This document shows positions 1 through 10,540 of a stretch of 64,000 nt of DNA, one piece after another. The DNA comes from Bifidobacterium catenulatum DSM 16992 = JCM 1194 = LMG 11043. Lineage in GTDB: Bacteria > Actinomycetota > Actinomycetes > Actinomycetales > Bifidobacteriaceae. The stretch is from the NCBI RefSeq assembly GCF_001025195.1, contig NZ_AP012325.1, positions 2,015,526-2,079,525 on the forward strand. The letters run 5' to 3'. The notes beneath the pieces were generated by a model, which was not told the DNA's origin, searched no databases, and saw only the letters and a program-made list of their open reading frames with translations. Positions within the stretch are counted from its first letter, which is position 1. Each line of letters starts with the position of its first letter. Position numbers and translations under genes: made by a program.

Positions 1-1240
1 CCTCACCAGTCTTAGCTACACGGTATACAGCGTTCGTGGTACCGTCACCGGCACTGACTTGCACGAAGCTAATAGCGGTGCTGTCGGTGTCGTTCTTAGG
101 TGCGAGTGTGAACTCAGCACCAGCAAGTCGGCGGGCTTTATCAGTATATTCGTCACCAGTGTACTTATCGACGGTGAAGCCATAAGTGAAGACGCGAACC
201 TTGCTGGGTTCAGACTCACCGGTTTCATTGGTGCTCGGGTTGTTGGAGTACTGAATCTTTGCGGAGTTGGTGTTACCAGCACCGCCCACAACAGCATTCT
301 CGTTCAGCGTGGCCGTGTAGGTGACGGTGATCTTCTTGCCGGCATTGGCCTGCTGCTTGGCCTTGAAGTCCTTCATGGCGACAGTAAGCGTATTGTCGGA
401 GACCGTAGGAGTGGTGACGGTGTAGTCAGTGTTCACGGTCAGTGGATTAGTCACACCTTCGACCGTAACGGAAGTGACTTGTCCAAAGGTGAGGCCCTGA
501 GACAACGTATCCTTGAAGTTGAAGGTGTAGGTGTCATAGGCGGACATGTCTGGAATGGTGGAGGTCAGGGTGAAGGTCAGGGTATCACCGATCTTCGCGT
601 CAGTGGCGTCCTTACCAGTGCCGTCTACCTGTACCTTCTTGTCGACGGTAGGCAGGTCGCCCTTAATGTCGGTATTCACATTGGTGCTATCAACGGAAAC
701 TAGCGTGGCGTATTGACCACTGGCGTTGGCCAAGGTCGCACCCGGCACAGCGACCACGTAGTAGCCGTAGTCGAGATCAGTGAACGTCGCAGTGTAACTA
801 CCGTTCGTGGCATCGGCAGATACCATAGCGGTCGCGTCAGCCGTGATGCTGTTGGTCTTGGTCTGCGCCCAGTTCGATGCCTTGGTAGCGAAAGCAACCA
901 AGTCTTCATCCTTCAGCTTGGATACGTAGTCGTTTGCTTTATCGTTGACGTTCTCGTCGGTAGCACCAGTTAGTCCGGAAGCAGTGGAGTTCTTGAAGAA
1001 CGGCTTCCACTCGTCAGTCAACGTGTAGGAGACAGCCTTGCTGCCACCGTCACCGCTCACGGTGGCGGAGAACATCTTGTAGGCGTTCACGGTCTTACCG
1101 GCGAACTTCGCGTCAGTAGTGCTGACCGTCAGCGTGGCATTATCCGCTGCGTTGGCCGTGGCGACTGTCGTCGCAGCCAATCCAAATACGGTGGCAATCG
1201 CCGCGGCGGCAGCGAAAACCTTTTTCATCAGTGATTTCAT
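1..1240 (-). CDS. Major pilin subunit (sortase-dependent, isopeptide-type), 3' end off window
   Basis: Reading frame open from the ATG at 1240 to the left edge, so the C-terminus is missing. The start is supported by an AAAGGA ribosome site about 6 nt upstream (minus strand). The N-terminus is a typical signal peptide: MKSLMKK, then an Ala-rich hydrophobic stretch ending in ANA-AD. The mature part is Thr/Ser/Asp-rich beta-strand sequence with a TVDKKVQVDG segment opening a domain, as in SpaH/FimA/EbpC-type backbone pilins whose Lys is used by sortase C. It lies 64 nt downstream of a giant LPXTG protein, the usual order (tip/minor pilin, backbone pilin, then sortase) in bifidobacterial pilus operons. 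The sortase would be expected to the left of the window. The sorting motif and E-box cannot be seen. Polymerised pilus shaft is the inferred role. Confidence 0.82.
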   Translation of the reverse strand, partial: MKSLMKKVFAAAAAIATVFGLAATTVATANAADNATLTVSTTDAKFAGKTVNAYKMFSATVSGDGGSKAVSYTLTDEWKPFFKNSTASGLTGATDENVNDKANDYVSKLKDEDLVAFATKASNWAQTKTNSITADATAMVSADATNGSYTATFTDLDYGYYVVAVPGATLANASGQYATLVSVDSTNVNTDIKGDLPTVDKKVQVDGTGKDATDAKIGDTLTFTLTSTIPDMSAYDTYTFNFKDTLSQGLTFGQVTSVTVEGVTNPLTVNTDYTVTTPTVSDNTLTVAMKDFKAKQQANAGKKITVTYTATLNENAVVGGAGNTNSAKIQYSNNPSTNETGESEPSKVRVFTYGFTVDKYTGDEYTDKARRLAGAEFTLAPKNDTDSTAISFVQVSAGDGTTNAVYRVAKTGE

Positions 1241-1304
1241 TACTGTTCCTTTCTCTAAATGGAAATCTTTTCTGTTTGGCAGGTACGGTTTGTCTATGTG
1301 ATCG

Positions 1305-4300
1305 TCATGCGGCATGGGCACCTCGCTTTCGTATACGGCTGGAGCCCGAGCGGACTGTGCCGGATTGAACGCGTTGATTACGCACGTACCAGACCACGCC
1401 AGCTCCCATAAGCAGCAAGCCGAACATCAGGAACCACATCGTGCCCGCGCCTCCCGTATCCGGAAGCAACGCCGCATTGGTAACAATGGCCACGCGTTCC
1501 TTGGTGTTGTAGGAGACCGATACTTGGTATCCGGCCTCCGCGGGCTTGATGGTCTTGGTGGTATCGCCGTCCTTATAGGTCACGGCGGTTTCTTCCACGG
1601 TGTACGTGTAGTAACGCACGATGTCCTTGCCGTTGGCATCCTGTCCATCCACGAATGCGACCGGCAGTCCTTGAATCACCTTGCGCCAGGTGTTGCTCCA
1701 GGAAGAGGCATCGGAGGAGTCCAACGTCACCGTCCATGGATTCTTCTGCGTCACGGTTGTGCAATCCGCGCCGAAGCATTGAATCGTCTGCGGCGTCACC
1801 GTATTGCCACTGCCATCGGTATAGTGCTCGGCGATCTTCAGCTCGACCGACTGCGGCCGTTCGAGGTTGCCGTCCTTCCATACCTTCTGGACAGTCAGGT
1901 CAATGGTTCGGCAACCGTCCTTGCCGCATGGGTCCTGGCCGTCGTCCGGTTCGGGGGTGAGTCCGCCGTTGTTGTCGGATACAGGCACGTCAAGCATGAG
2001 CACGGCCTTGGCCGGGGACTGGTAGGCATCGAGCTTCGTCTTAGTGCTGCCGTCCGTGGAGTCGACCACGGCGTCCTTAATGCCGACCCAAGTGGTGCCG
2101 GCGTCGCCGGATGCGGAGCTGTGCACAGCGCTGCTGTCGTATGTGTTGACCACGTCGAACAGCTTCACTTCCCAACGATCGAGTCCGGTGTTCAGCGCAT
2201 CGTCTGCCGTGTTCTTCTGCGAGAAGATCTTGTTGCCGTCCTGTGCGGAGGTGCGGGCCTCACCGGCGTTCGCGACCGCCTTGCGGTAGATGCGATAGGT
2301 GTTGTATGCCTTGCCGCCGTTGCCGTCATCGACCGGTCCGAGGATGTCGCTCATGGTGTTGAAGTCCCATACGGACTTGAGTTTGGTGTTCGAGAACGGG
2401 TCGACCAGTCCGCTGGTGCCGCGGATCGTGTCGGCGTAGACCATGTGGTCGTCCGCCAGCACGCCCTCGTCGTTCAGTCCGGCGAAACCGCCCGCGTAGC
2501 CGGTGGTGAGATCCTTCACGCCGTCGGTGTCCTGAGTCGCCCCACCACCGAACACGTCATAGCCGCTGGCGATGCCCGTCACGGTGGACTGTTCCACGCG
2601 GGTGCGGTTGCCCTTGATGAGTTGGACGGTCAGGTTGCTGCCCGACCCATCCATATCAATGCCGTCTTTGCTGCAAGGCAGTTTGATGACGCTGTCGCCG
2701 ATGGTGACAATCGCCACGTCGGTCTGCTGCTGGTTTTCATCATCAGCCTTGGACAGGGCGACGCTCACCTTCAGTCCGAACAGGTTCACGTACAGCACGT
2801 TGCCTTCCGAAAGCACCTTGAGATCGAATACCTTGCCGAAGATGGCCGGGAACCACTTGCCTAAATCGATGACGCCGACCTGTTCCGCCTTGTCGAGGTA
2901 CAGGAGCTTGACCAGCGCGTTCACCACTTGCAGCAGCAGTTCCACAAGTACAGAGTTGACCTTCGCGTCAACCAAATAGGCACGGCTGGTTTCACCGACG
3001 AATCCGCCGGCAATCTCACCGCTAGTGACCTTCTTGAGATTGTCAGACGTGCAGCCCTTCACCCTGGCCAAATCCACGTATCCAACAAAACCGCCTGCGA
3101 CCTCACGTCCGGTAGCCTTGTCGGTGGCTTTGCCGTAATTGTCGCCATGGTGTGTGGCGGTGACGGTATAACCGTCCGGGATGCCGGTGACGCGCGAATC
3201 ACCGACATGCGAGCCCCAGATGTCAAGTACGCCGGCCGTGGCACCAAGCAGGTTGAGCGCACTCGTGCCGAGTTGTGCGTTGTCGGCGGCGACCGTGCCG
3301 GATTTGCCGAGGTGCCCGATGAAGCCGCCCACGTAGTTCACGCCGGTCACACTATTGAGGTTGGTGACCGCAGACTGCTTGACGGAGCCATTGATCAGTC
3401 CACCGCCGAAGCCACCGGCCGCACCGGTGTAACGCTTCGAGTCGAGCATGCCCTTCGTGGTGGAATCATGGGCGACGACTTGGATGCCGTCGTTCACGCC
3501 GTTGACCTGACCGTCGTAGATGAAGGTGCGGAACGCTTCGAGCACGCCCACGTTGCCGACCTTGAGCAGTTTGAGCAGCAGGTTGGTATCCTGCTTATCG
3601 CCGGCCTCGCCGCCGCCGACGGAAGCGACGCTGGACACATCAGCAAGACCAAAGAAGCCACCGGCGTATTGCCCGCCTTCAACAGCGCGCAGCCCGTTAA
3701 CAGTAAGAGAAGCCGGGTCATTGTTCGGATCCGCTTCACTGCCGGTGCCTTTGGCGGAATCCTTGTCACCGAGGATCGCGGCCTGCAACGAACCAGCGAA
3801 ACCGCCGGCGTTCAGGGCATACTTGGTTGTGGTGTTACCCTTATCGTCCTTGGTCTCATATGCGCCGTCGACCGTGTATCCCCATGCCGGGTCATCCGAG
3901 CTCACATGCGCACCGCGAATCGTCGTAACCGTGGCCTGCAATACGCTGACCAGACTTGCCGGGGTCGAGACCAGCGAGTCGAGGATTCCTTGCAGGAATC
4001 CCTCGGATGCGTTGGTGTCCACATCCGCGGCCGCGCCGGCAGTGGCCACGCCGATGAATCCGCCGACATTGTTGCGCCCTTCCACCTTGCGCAGGTTAGA
4101 AACGTTGGCACCGGCAGCGGTGACACCCTCGACAAGCTTCTGGCCGTTCTGGTCGAGATCGCCCCAGATCTGGCCACCGACCGCGAGACCGGCATAGCCT
4201 CCGGCATTACCGGTACCGTGCGTGATGTCTTCACCGGTGGCCACGACCTTCATACCCTTGCGGTAGCCGGCCACGCTCGAAGATTTGGCGACGGGCACAA

Positions 4301-7300
4301 ATACCTGTGCCACGTCGAGCATCTGTCCCAAATCAAGTTTGATGCCTTTGTCGCCGAATAGTTGGATAGAGCCGAACGAGGATGCCGAGCCGGATTCCAT
4401 CGTGCCCGCATAACCGCCTGCCGCACGCATGGCAGAGACGTTCTTGACATCCATCGACTGGCCATCGGTGATCGTGCCGGTGCGCATCAGGCCGACGTGT
4501 CCGCCGGCTACGCCGGAATCATGCAGGTTCGCGCCGGTCCGATACTCCGCACGTCCTGCGACGACGTTGAATCCGAAGATGTAGGATTCGAGGAACTTGT
4601 CCAGGGAATCCTGGTCGGTAACAGAGCCCGCACCATCAGCCGTGGTCACATCGGTGAATTCCTTGCCATACGCACCGTACTTGCCGATGTTGTCGACCCA
4701 CGTCTTCCACTGGTCGTAGCTCATATTGCGCAGCGGACCGGTGACCTTCGTGTGCTCCTCGGTCGGGTAGACCACGGACAGCACGCCGGCGAGGTTGCCG
4801 GCCTTGATGAGACCGCCGAGCAAGGAGAGCGAACCGCCTTCAGCGGTATCGGCCGCTTCCATGAAGCCGGTGTAGCCGCCGGCGATTTCGGCACCGTATA
4901 CGCTGCGGATGCGCGCGGCATAGGCTACGCGTTGCGGCCCGTTGTATTTGCCGTCGGTGTTCTCCTGCTTCCATGCTGCGGTGTTGTTGCCCCAGATATG
5001 GCCGCCGCGGTTACGTCCCGCATAGCCGCCGGCCATGCCGCGGCGTGTGGTCGTATCCGATGCCGCCTGTGCGCGCACCGCGCCGCCGCACACTGTGGCA
5101 TCGGTCGAGCTGTTGCGAATCGTCGGCACGAAGTCCTGCACGAGCGAGAGCAGGTTGTCGAGGTTGACGAGCTTCTTGAGCACGCTGCCGTCGCCGAGTA
5201 CGTTTGCCACGGCTCCCGGCTGCATGGTGCCCACGTAGCCGCCGGCCGAAACCTGGCCGATGATATATACGAACTCATGCGAGCTCGAGTCCTGAATATG
5301 GCCGCCTTCGATGTCTCCAGCGAAGCCGCCGGCCATACCCAGTGGATCGGGCTTGTTGTTGGCGTTCCTACGGTCTGCCGTGCCGGCCAGCACGGAGTAT
5401 CCGCCGATGCCGCCGGTCACATCGGAATGTTCAATCGTCGAGACGACGACATCCAGCACACTGAGTACATCGTTGAGATTGACGTTCTGGCCGAGCAGGC
5501 TCAAGCCGCCGCCCACGGCCGCCGCCGAGCCGATGTCCATTTTGCCGATGTAGCCGCCGGCATACCGAGCGGCGGTGACTGCATACGAGCTGTCTTTGCT
5601 CAGATAGGTGTCGTCGATGGATCCGGTGGTTTCCAGATTCTTCGGTGCCTTGACGTCGGTGTGGCGCAGTTGGGTCACGCTGGAATGGGATACCTGCACG
5701 CCGGAACCGTAGCCGATGTAGCCGCCGGCGGAACCGGATTGCGTATCGGATTGGTCAAGTCGGGTGGCGGAGACGGTGAAGCCGGGATCGTCCGGGTCGG
5801 AAATCTTGTTGCCGCTGGTGGTCTCCACGGTGGTGGCATCGGAATGCACGCCCGCGTAGGAGATGAACGGCACATAGCCCTGCACCACCTGCAGCAGGTT
5901 GGCGAGATCCACCGTACCGAATTTGCCGAGCAGGCTCAGGCCGCCGTTGCCAGCCGAAGCGAGTGCGCCGGAAACGACCTTGCCGCCGAAACCGCCTGCG
6001 TATGCGCCGCCGGTCACATGGTCGAGGTTGACAACGGCCACGGGGTTGGCTTGAACGCGGGACTGCACGTCTGCCAGCGTTGAGTCGTTCTCGAGATCGG
6101 TTTCGGAGAACTGATTGACTTTGCCGCTTTGGAAGTTTCCCGCATAGCCTCCCGCGATATCACCTTCGACGTAACCGCCGTTGACGTACGTCACGGTGGT
6201 ATACGTATAGCTTGGAATCAGATACGGCATGGCACCGAGCAGGTCGTTCACGGACAGCAGTCCGCCCTTGATGAGGTTGTCCAACACGCTGGAATCATCG
6301 GCGTTGCTAAGTGCGTCAGCGAGGCCACCGGTGGTGGAGAAGCCCACGAAGCCACCCGCGATGCCATCGGATGTGCTGGTATCGGCCGTGACCGACTTGA
6401 GGTTCGTCACATGGCTTTCGCGGGTCTTGGTGCTGTTGGCCTGGCCGTAGAAGCCGCCCGCAGCGTAATCGGTGGTCTCGTTGTTCTCGTTCTTGCCGGT
6501 CGCCTTGACCGTGAATCCGTTGGCGATGCCGTTCACATTCGATGCAGTGACTGCAACCGAAGAATATTGGGCAACCGATAGCAGACCGGATAGCTTGATA
6601 AGCCCAAGCACATTAAGGCCGCCGGCGCCAACGGCGTCGCCCGGTCCGGAGAAGCCGATGAAACCGCCGGCTTCTCCCTTGGCCGTAACCGTGGCCAGAT
6701 TAGTGAGGTTGGTGTTGGTCACGTCACCACCGGTGGCGCATCCGATGGCACCGCCCGCATAGTATGAGCCAGCCGTCACTGTCAAGCCGGATGCCGGGGC
6801 AGCAACAGTCACGTTCTCCACGGTGAACGGGGCAAACTGGTCGAACTTCTTGAGCGTGGCGATATCGCCAATTTTCACCACACTGTTGAGCAACCCAGCC
6901 ACTGTGGTCGGTTGCAGATTGCCGGCGATGCCGCCCGCGTAGGAGCCCGTGGCCGTGACCGATTCAAGGCCTTCTATGGTGGTGGAACGCTGCTGTGGGA
7001 AGTCACGATGATTGTTGTACTTCCAGAATGTGAGTTTTTGAAGGCGGTTCTGCGAGGAATCACCGATCACCGTACCCGAACCTTCGCCCACAAGGCCGCC
7101 CGCGTAATCACCGCCGGCAGCAACTGTGAGGGAACCCTTCATCTGTGTACCGAGAATCGCAGAAGGATTCACACCGACGATGGATAGCAGTTCTCCCGCA
7201 CCACTACCGCTGCCGCTCAGCAGCTTGGCCACAGCCTTGGTGAGTTGTTTCAGCAGCGATGCGTTCGTGGCATCATCCGTGCCGAGTTCTAGGCCCCATC

Positions 7301-9535
7301 CCACGGAGGCAAATCCGGTGAATCCTCCGGCGTGGGATTTGTCAGTAGACACGGCAGCCGTGGCTGAAATCGTATTATTGACCGCGTAGGCATTGGCCAT
7401 CGCGCCGCTAAATCCACCGGCATAGTCCGTGGCAGATACAGTGACCTTGCCATCGCCGTCGACGGTCAGGTTGCTGTTCTCGATGAGGCTCTGCGGACGC
7501 AGTGCAGACAGCAAATCAATACCAAGCGAGTTGAGCAGACCACCTACATTACCATTGCGGCTTATTCCGGCGAAGCCACCGGCGTATTGCGTTGCCCGCA
7601 CGGTGAAACCGTTCGTGCTCGTCACCGAGGAGTTCTCGATGATTGCGCCAATCTGTGCACCGACGAAGCCGCCGGCTTGCGGATTATTCTTGTTGCCGAT
7701 CACCACGTTCTTTTTGAACCCGTTCACCGAACTGTTCGAGATGACCGGGTTGTAGTAGCCGACCGGAATCAAGGCATTCAGTCCGAGCGTGCCGGACAGC
7801 AACCAGTTCACCAAATCGCCCAGCCCGAGGAATGGGATGACACCCAAGATCTTCGAGAGTACATTGGTGAGCGTTCCCACGATGCCGGAGACCGCATCGT
7901 ATCGGGTTGCGCCCTCAACATATCCCACGAAACCACCGGTCATACGGCTTACGCTGGATACCGAAACATCCGCCACTTCACAATCCGTGACCTTGGCATC
8001 GCCGTAAATACGGCCGGCGAACGCACCCGTGGCGAGATTGGAAGGATTGTCTTTGTGCAGGGTGAGCAGACCTTGAAGATTGAGGTCAAGATTTACTTGT
8101 CCGAATGTCAGCAGTTTCAACGCCTTAAGCAGAAGATCCAAAAGTCCACCCACTGCCGAAGTGAGTGTGCCGAGCAGTGTCGGCGGAATATATGACTTGC
8201 TTGCCTGATTCGTCACAGACACGTCCTGCAGCTTGAGGTTCGACACCACGGCCGTACCGGCGCTGCCCAGACTGGTGTTGTTCATCACGGTCTTGTTCGT
8301 GATCGAGGCGAAGAAGCCGATGCCCTGCTGCTTGCGGACGTCCAGCTGCTTGCCCTGTTGATTGACGACCACATGGCTGATGACCGGCCGAGCTGCTGTG
8401 GTATGCTCCACGCTTGCGCCATCCGCGCCGACAGCCTTCCACAGGCTAGCCACAGCGTCTGCGCTGTTGGAGACCGCGCCGAGCATGGTGCCGGAGAACA
8501 TGAGCGGAGTCCACTCAGTACTGGCGGTATCCGCCGCGTTCTTGGACAAATCGATGTCACGGAAGATCAGATAATTCGCATCGGCCGAATATGTCAGACC
8601 AGTGTTGGCGGCAGAGTAGTCCGCTTGCGTACCATCAGCACCCACGCCGTAATACCTGATGCGGATCTTATCAGCGTCCACTTTCGTACGACATATCGCC
8701 AGCGAATTGTCATAGTCGGAGGCATCAGCATTGCGCAAGGTATCCGAATCGGCAAGATCGGCGTCACCGGCGTATTCAGTGGACGACGCGCCATCTACCC
8801 AGTGGTAGCCAGAGAGTCCTTGCCCGGTGCAGGTCTGCGTGACCTTGTTGATACGGCCAATAACCTTCTTGCCGGAACCAATCGCACGCAGCTGCTGCTC
8901 GTTGCCAATCAGAATGTAGGTCTTGCCGTTGATTTCCTTGGTGACCTGGCCTTCAAAGTCACGGCCGCCAAGCGCCGTCGCGGCGACCTGCACATTGGCC
9001 TTCGCCGGCGATTGATCCGCCTCAGTCGAAGAATCGTTCTTGGCATTTTGAGAAGGTGCCTTAGACGTATCAGTCGGAGCCTGCGTTTGGGCTCCGTCAT
9101 TAGCGGGATTGCCGACAGTAGCCCCTGCTGCGGCATCCGCCTTGTTGCCTGCCTCACCATTTGAGGATTCGGAAGAACCACCAGTAGTAGAAGATGAAGA
9201 AGATGAATCTTGCTGCGCGCCCTGATTCGTTTCAGAAGGTGCTGGCGCACCGTTTGATGTATTGCCCTCTTCTGACGTCTTATCGTCAACATTGACATTG
9301 CGAGCAGAAGGAGCAGCTACGACAGTATTACCCCCCCCTCAGAAATTACGGCATTAGGAGAGCTACTCACATCGTCTATATTCTGAGCATATGCTGCAGG
9401 CACCATGCACACGATGGACAAGGAAACAGCAATAACCGAAGCAAGGCAACGCTTCAAGGCATGGCTCTGCCGTCCAGATTCCTGTTCTGTTCCTCCGTTA
9501 AACCCGCAACGGACGAACTTCAATTTCGAGCTCAC
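1305..9535 (-). CDS. Giant LPXTG surface protein / pilus tip adhesin, phase-variable (out of frame at an 8-G tract)
   Basis: Two frames make one gene of about 2,743 residues if the G tract had 9 Gs. Frame A starts at GTG 9535 (AGGGG ribosome site). It gives a basic N-terminus and a signal peptide ending near PAAYA-QN, then stops eight codons after entering the tract at 9331-9338. Frame B is open from there down to 1305: first a Ser/Thr/Asn/Ala-rich linker, then a very long run of imperfect repeats with GG[YF]xG motifs (GLUG-like), then a Cna-B-like beta domain (starting around IDLTVQKVWKDG). The C-terminus has LPDTG, a hydrophobic segment and an Arg/Lys-rich tail. A sortase should anchor it or add it to the pilus tip. 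With 8 Gs the protein as sequenced is OFF; 6, 9 or 12 Gs restore it. Internal GTG/ATG starts in frame B (for example 8993) would lack a signal peptide, so I do not take them as the true start. Confidence 0.85.
2460..8030 (-). repeat. Imperfect GLUG-like protein repeats inside the giant surface protein
   Basis: More than twenty copies of a GG[YF]xG core, each followed by a short polar segment, alternate with longer hydrophobic units that contain SLLG, a few residues, then LxxVLSV or similar (for example near 4800, 5480, 5920, 6250). The larger unit is roughly 130-200 residues. Copies are diverged rather than identical, so this is an old duplication array, not a fresh tandem expansion. It is the presumed stalk or ligand-binding region. 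Confidence 0.7.
9331..9338 (-). repeat. Homopolymeric G8 tract (coding strand), slipped-strand switch
   Basis: Eight consecutive C on the plus strand are eight G in the coding strand. The tract lies about 65 codons after the start, between the signal peptide and the mature protein. On the 5' side the frame reads TCT-GAG-GGG-GGG-GTA and soon reaches TAG. With one extra G it reads GGT-AAT-ACT and stays open for about 2,680 codons. Confidence 0.9.
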
Positions 9536-9670
9536 TGTTTCCCCTCATAGATTCGCAATCCCCTTTTCGGGAGGTTACTGCATATAATCGTACCATCTTT
9601 CTAGGAAGAAGTTGACAAAAGAACAAAAAACGTTCATTTGCGGGGCCGGTTAGCGTATGTCTTTCTAGGC

Positions 9671-9706
9671 AAAAAAGAAAAGCCCCGCAACTATGCAAGG
9701 CTTTTC
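9671..9706 (-). terminator. Intrinsic terminator, minus strand
   Basis: An 8-bp stem GAAAAGCC/GGCTTTTC (9677-9684 with 9699-9706) is followed on the minus strand by a T-rich run (A-rich at 9671-9677 on the plus strand). It separates the GH3/GtrA transcription unit from the pilus operon. The 9536-9982 gap holds this hairpin, the one at 9914-9945 and the pilus promoter region; no gene is visible in it. Confidence 0.7.
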
Positions 9707-9913
9707 CAACGAGGTCATAAGATAGGAAGAGAACGACCCCCGTTTAATGGTTGACGAAGCTTTAGGACCTCGCCAAATCACTCATCATTCCACACTTTCG
9801 AGTTTACGCCAATCTTGTTTTCGATTTTACGCCGGCAACACTGCTGACGATTACATTTCGATATTGAGAAATCACAAGAAACTGCAGGAAAGCAGCAAAA
9901 GGGCATAAGAAAG

Positions 9914-9945
9914 CCCGCCCGGGAAAAGGGGGAAGACCGGGCGGG
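9914..9945 (-). terminator. GC-rich hairpin after the GtrA-like gene
   Basis: A perfect 9-bp stem CCCGCCCGG/CCGGGCGGG with a 14-nt loop begins 38 nt beyond the stop of the GtrA-like gene. There is no clear T run, so it may work together with the T-tailed hairpin at 9671-9706. Confidence 0.55.
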
Positions 9946-9982
9946 TTGAGGAAGGGAAGAAAAGGAAGTCAGCTATGAAGGG

Positions 9983-10540
9983 TTACTTGGTGGCCTTCTT
10001 GGAGCCCTTGCTCTTCGGCATAACCCAGAACTTGAGCAGCGGATAACTCACGATCACGGCGAGCAGGGTGTTGACCACGGAAGCGATGGTGCCGGCGATG
10101 CCAGCGCCCATGCCCCAACCCTGACACAGACCGGTCACATAGCCTGGCAGCACGAGGTTCACAACCACGATGATCACGGCGAGAATCACATACTTCCAAG
10201 CGGCGTCCTTGAAGCTGGAGTCAGACTTGAACACCCACTTCATCTGCACGAAGAAATTCACCACCTGAGCGAGCACCTCGGCAAGCAGGAAGGTGAGAAA
10301 GCCGCCCAGACCGTTTCCCTGGGTGTCGTAGTTGAAAATCAGGAAGTGGAACGGCTGAGTCAGGCCCATGCCGCTGATGAAGATGGCAGTGCCGATCCAC
10401 GTCACCACAAAACGGGTGATGGTGGAGATGTTCGACAGCAGGTTGAACAGGATGAATTCCCAGATATTCGGGTGATCCTTGATCCACTGGCGGATCGGAC
10501 CGACCTTCCTGGTCGGCTGCGTTGCATTGTTATCAGTCAT
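9983..10540 (-). CDS. GtrA-like small membrane protein
   Basis: 185 residues with about four hydrophobic spans (near residues 28-52, 75-100, 118-138 and 148-170) and a Lys-rich C-terminus. This fits the GtrA family of four-helix membrane proteins, some of which help move lipid-linked sugars across the membrane. The ATG at 10540 lies inside the end of the upstream GH3 beta-glucosidase gene (8-nt overlap), so the two are probably translationally coupled. Substrate and true role are unknown, and family assignment rests on length and topology. A hairpin and a T-tailed terminator follow. Confidence 0.65.
   Translation of the reverse strand: MTDNNATQPTRKVGPIRQWIKDHPNIWEFILFNLLSNISTITRFVVTWIGTAIFISGMGLTQPFHFLIFNYDTQGNGLGGFLTFLLAEVLAQVVNFFVQMKWVFKSDSSFKDAAWKYVILAVIIVVVNLVLPGYVTGLCQGWGMGAGIAGTIASVVNTLLAVIVSYPLLKFWVMPKSKGSKKATK

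Noticed and set aside
2928..4361. Long open frames antisense to the giant adhesin gene (also 1314-2864, 4362-6083, 7587-8195)
   Set aside because: They mirror the repeats of the real gene, have no recognisable domains or ribosome sites, and arise from GC-rich codon bias on the other strand.
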